From positions 1-5,782 of the forward strand of contig JAUWHW010000018.1 of assembly GCA_030605665.1 (NCBI GenBank): DNA of 5,782 nt, given 5' to 3'. The stretch comes from Dehalococcoidia bacterium (lineage in GTDB: Bacteria > Chloroflexota > Dehalococcoidia > GIF9 > AB-539-J10). Shown one piece after another: positions 5,089-5,782 of this stretch (the first letter of the stretch is position 1; every line of letters begins with the position of its first letter). Position numbers and translations under genes: made by a program. Under the pieces are notes generated by a model that saw only the letters and a program-made list of their open reading frames with translations, did no database searches and was not told where the DNA came from.

Positions 5089-5501
5089 CTTTCAGTCAAA
5101 CGTATAACCGCGGTTGTAGGTTTACACATATCCATAAGACCGCGATGGTATTCGTCATGTGGATCCCACCTTAGCCAGATTCCGTTTGGCGTTTGCCCCT
5201 CGAACGCCACTAATTCGCCCTTTGCCTCCTGTTCCACAGGCGCATTCATGGCTTTCCTGTAGTATGCTGCCTCTTGGTAACCAGCAGCTTTGAGCAATAA
5301 GCCTTTTGGTGAATCAAAAATATCTTCTAGGGTCTCGATGACAGCCTTTTCCGGTTTGGTTCTCCCATGCTCCCATTTCGAGACATCACTTTTGCTATAT
5401 TTCTCGTAGCCCCATCTCCGGATTTCCTTAACAAGCCCTTCCTGAGTTAAGCCAGCTTCTTCTCTAAGTTTTCTTAATAAATCGCCGAGTTTGTTTGCCA
5501 T
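5085..5501 (-). CDS. XRE-family transcriptional regulator
   Basis: The 138-residue protein has an N-terminal lambda-repressor-like helix-turn-helix (about 4-72): LGDLLRKLREEAGLTQEGLVKEI, the recognition helix region YSKSDVSKWEHGRTKPEKAVIETLEDIF, and LLLKAAGY. The C-terminal part (about 80-138; GIWLRWDPHDEYHRGLMDMCKPTTAVIRL) is not recognised; it is strand-like and may bind a ligand or allow dimers. The start is ATG (CAT at 5499-5501) with only a weak purine-rich stretch before it. It is read divergently from another XRE gene across a 141-bp spacer with repeated half-sites, which suggests autoregulation and cross-regulation. Phage, integrative elements and toxin-antitoxin loci use such pairs, but no partner proves which of these applies. 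Confidence 0.82.
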   Translation of the reverse strand: MANKLGDLLRKLREEAGLTQEGLVKEIRRWGYEKYSKSDVSKWEHGRTKPEKAVIETLEDIFDSPKGLLLKAAGYQEAAYYRKAMNAPVEQEAKGELVAFEGQTPNGIWLRWDPHDEYHRGLMDMCKPTTAVIRLTES

Positions 5502-5507
5502 CTTTTT

Positions 5508-5570
5508 AAACTTTCTAAACAGGAAACTTTAGGAAACCTCACCGAGTACGAAAATTTCCATGCGGGAAAT
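5508..5570. promoter_or_regulatory. Clustered GGAAA half-sites between divergent XRE genes
   Basis: GGAAAC occurs at 5522-5527 and again at 5532-5537, exactly 10 bp apart. ATTTCC (5554-5559) and GGAAAT (5565-5570) form a 6-bp inverted repeat with a 5-bp spacer. AAACTTT is also repeated at 5508-5514 and 5524-5530. Sites on the same face of the helix in the spacer of two divergent regulator genes are the expected layout of repressor operators. A TTATAC at 5590-5595 could be the -10 box of the rightward gene. Binding by either protein is inferred. Confidence 0.45.
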
Positions 5571-5624
5571 CACCCTTTTGTTAAGCTAATTATACCCGAA
5601 GAACTTCTTACACGCAATTTAAGC

Positions 5625-5634
5625 AAAGGGGGAG
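5625..5634 (+). promoter_or_regulatory. Strong ribosome binding site of the rightward XRE gene
   Basis: AAAGGGGGAG lies 8 nt before the ATG at 5643, an excellent Shine-Dalgarno sequence that fixes that start. The opposite XRE gene has nothing comparable. Confidence 0.65.
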
Positions 5635-5642
5635 ACACAGAT

Positions 5643-5782
5643 ATGACCGGGCTTGATTTGAAGATCGCAAGGATTAAGGCAGGGCTCAAGCAGTATGAGC
5701 TGGCTCAGAGATTAGGTATCGAGCCCCCGCGCCTGAGTGAGATTGAGGCCGGCAGACGCCAATTATCACCAGAGCTGGCTCG
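5643..5782 (+). CDS. XRE-family helix-turn-helix protein (3' truncated by window end)
   Basis: Translation from the ATG gives 46 residues before the window ends: MTGLDLKIARIKAGLKQYEL, then AQRLGIEPPRLSEIEAGRRQ and LSPELA. This is a clean Cro/C1-type helix-turn-helix, with KQYELAQRLGI as the first part and PPRLSEIEAGRR as the recognition helix. The strong ribosome binding site and the divergent XRE gene support it as a real gene. Whether it is a Cro-like small protein or the N-terminus of a longer regulator cannot be seen here. Confidence 0.8.
   Translation, partial: MTGLDLKIARIKAGLKQYELAQRLGIEPPRLSEIEAGRRQLSPELA

Overview
The window looks like a chromosomal segment of a free-living anaerobic bacterium. 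The style of the intergenic repeats (palindromes starting GTCATTGCGAGCC or GTCATTCTGAG), the mixed base composition and the gene types remind me of Chloroflexota of the class Dehalococcoidia. That is an impression, not a demonstrated assignment. There are nine protein genes with visible starts or ends, no RNA genes and no CRISPR array.

Left part (1-1304): the 3' end of a PAS-linked HD-GYP cyclic-di-GMP phosphodiesterase runs rightward and nearly collides, 5 bp apart, with a leftward HAD-IB (MtnX-like) phosphatase that has Asn in place of a metal-binding Asp in its last motif. Middle part (1305-3467): a leftward hicA-hicB toxin-antitoxin pair and a leftward exonuclease III gene are separated by gene-free stretches full of palindromic, MITE/REP-like repeats. 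Two families can be told apart: family A (GTCATTGCGAGCC...GATTGCTTCG) and family B (TTGTCATTCTGAG...GCGAAGAATCTC). Both family A copies carry a different foreign sequence in their centre: a double GC hairpin in one and a short family B unit in the other.

Right part (3468-4781): a two-gene rightward operon with a TATAAT box and strong ribosome binding site encodes a DUF350-like four-helix membrane protein with an internal duplication, followed 6 bp later by a secreted transglutaminase-like protein ending in a hydrophobic helix plus four arginines. The pair probably works at the cell envelope; its substrate is unknown. The right end (4816-5782) is a regulatory, accessory-looking module: a small TTG-start helix-turn-helix protein overlapping tail-to-tail with an XRE-family regulator, and a second, truncated XRE-family gene running divergently. 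The 141-bp spacer between the two XRE genes holds clustered GGAAA half-sites that look like operators.

Most interesting are the nested repeats, the DUF350/transglutaminase pair with its sorting-signal-like tail, and the divergent XRE control region. I see no clear evidence for a complete new multi-gene system.
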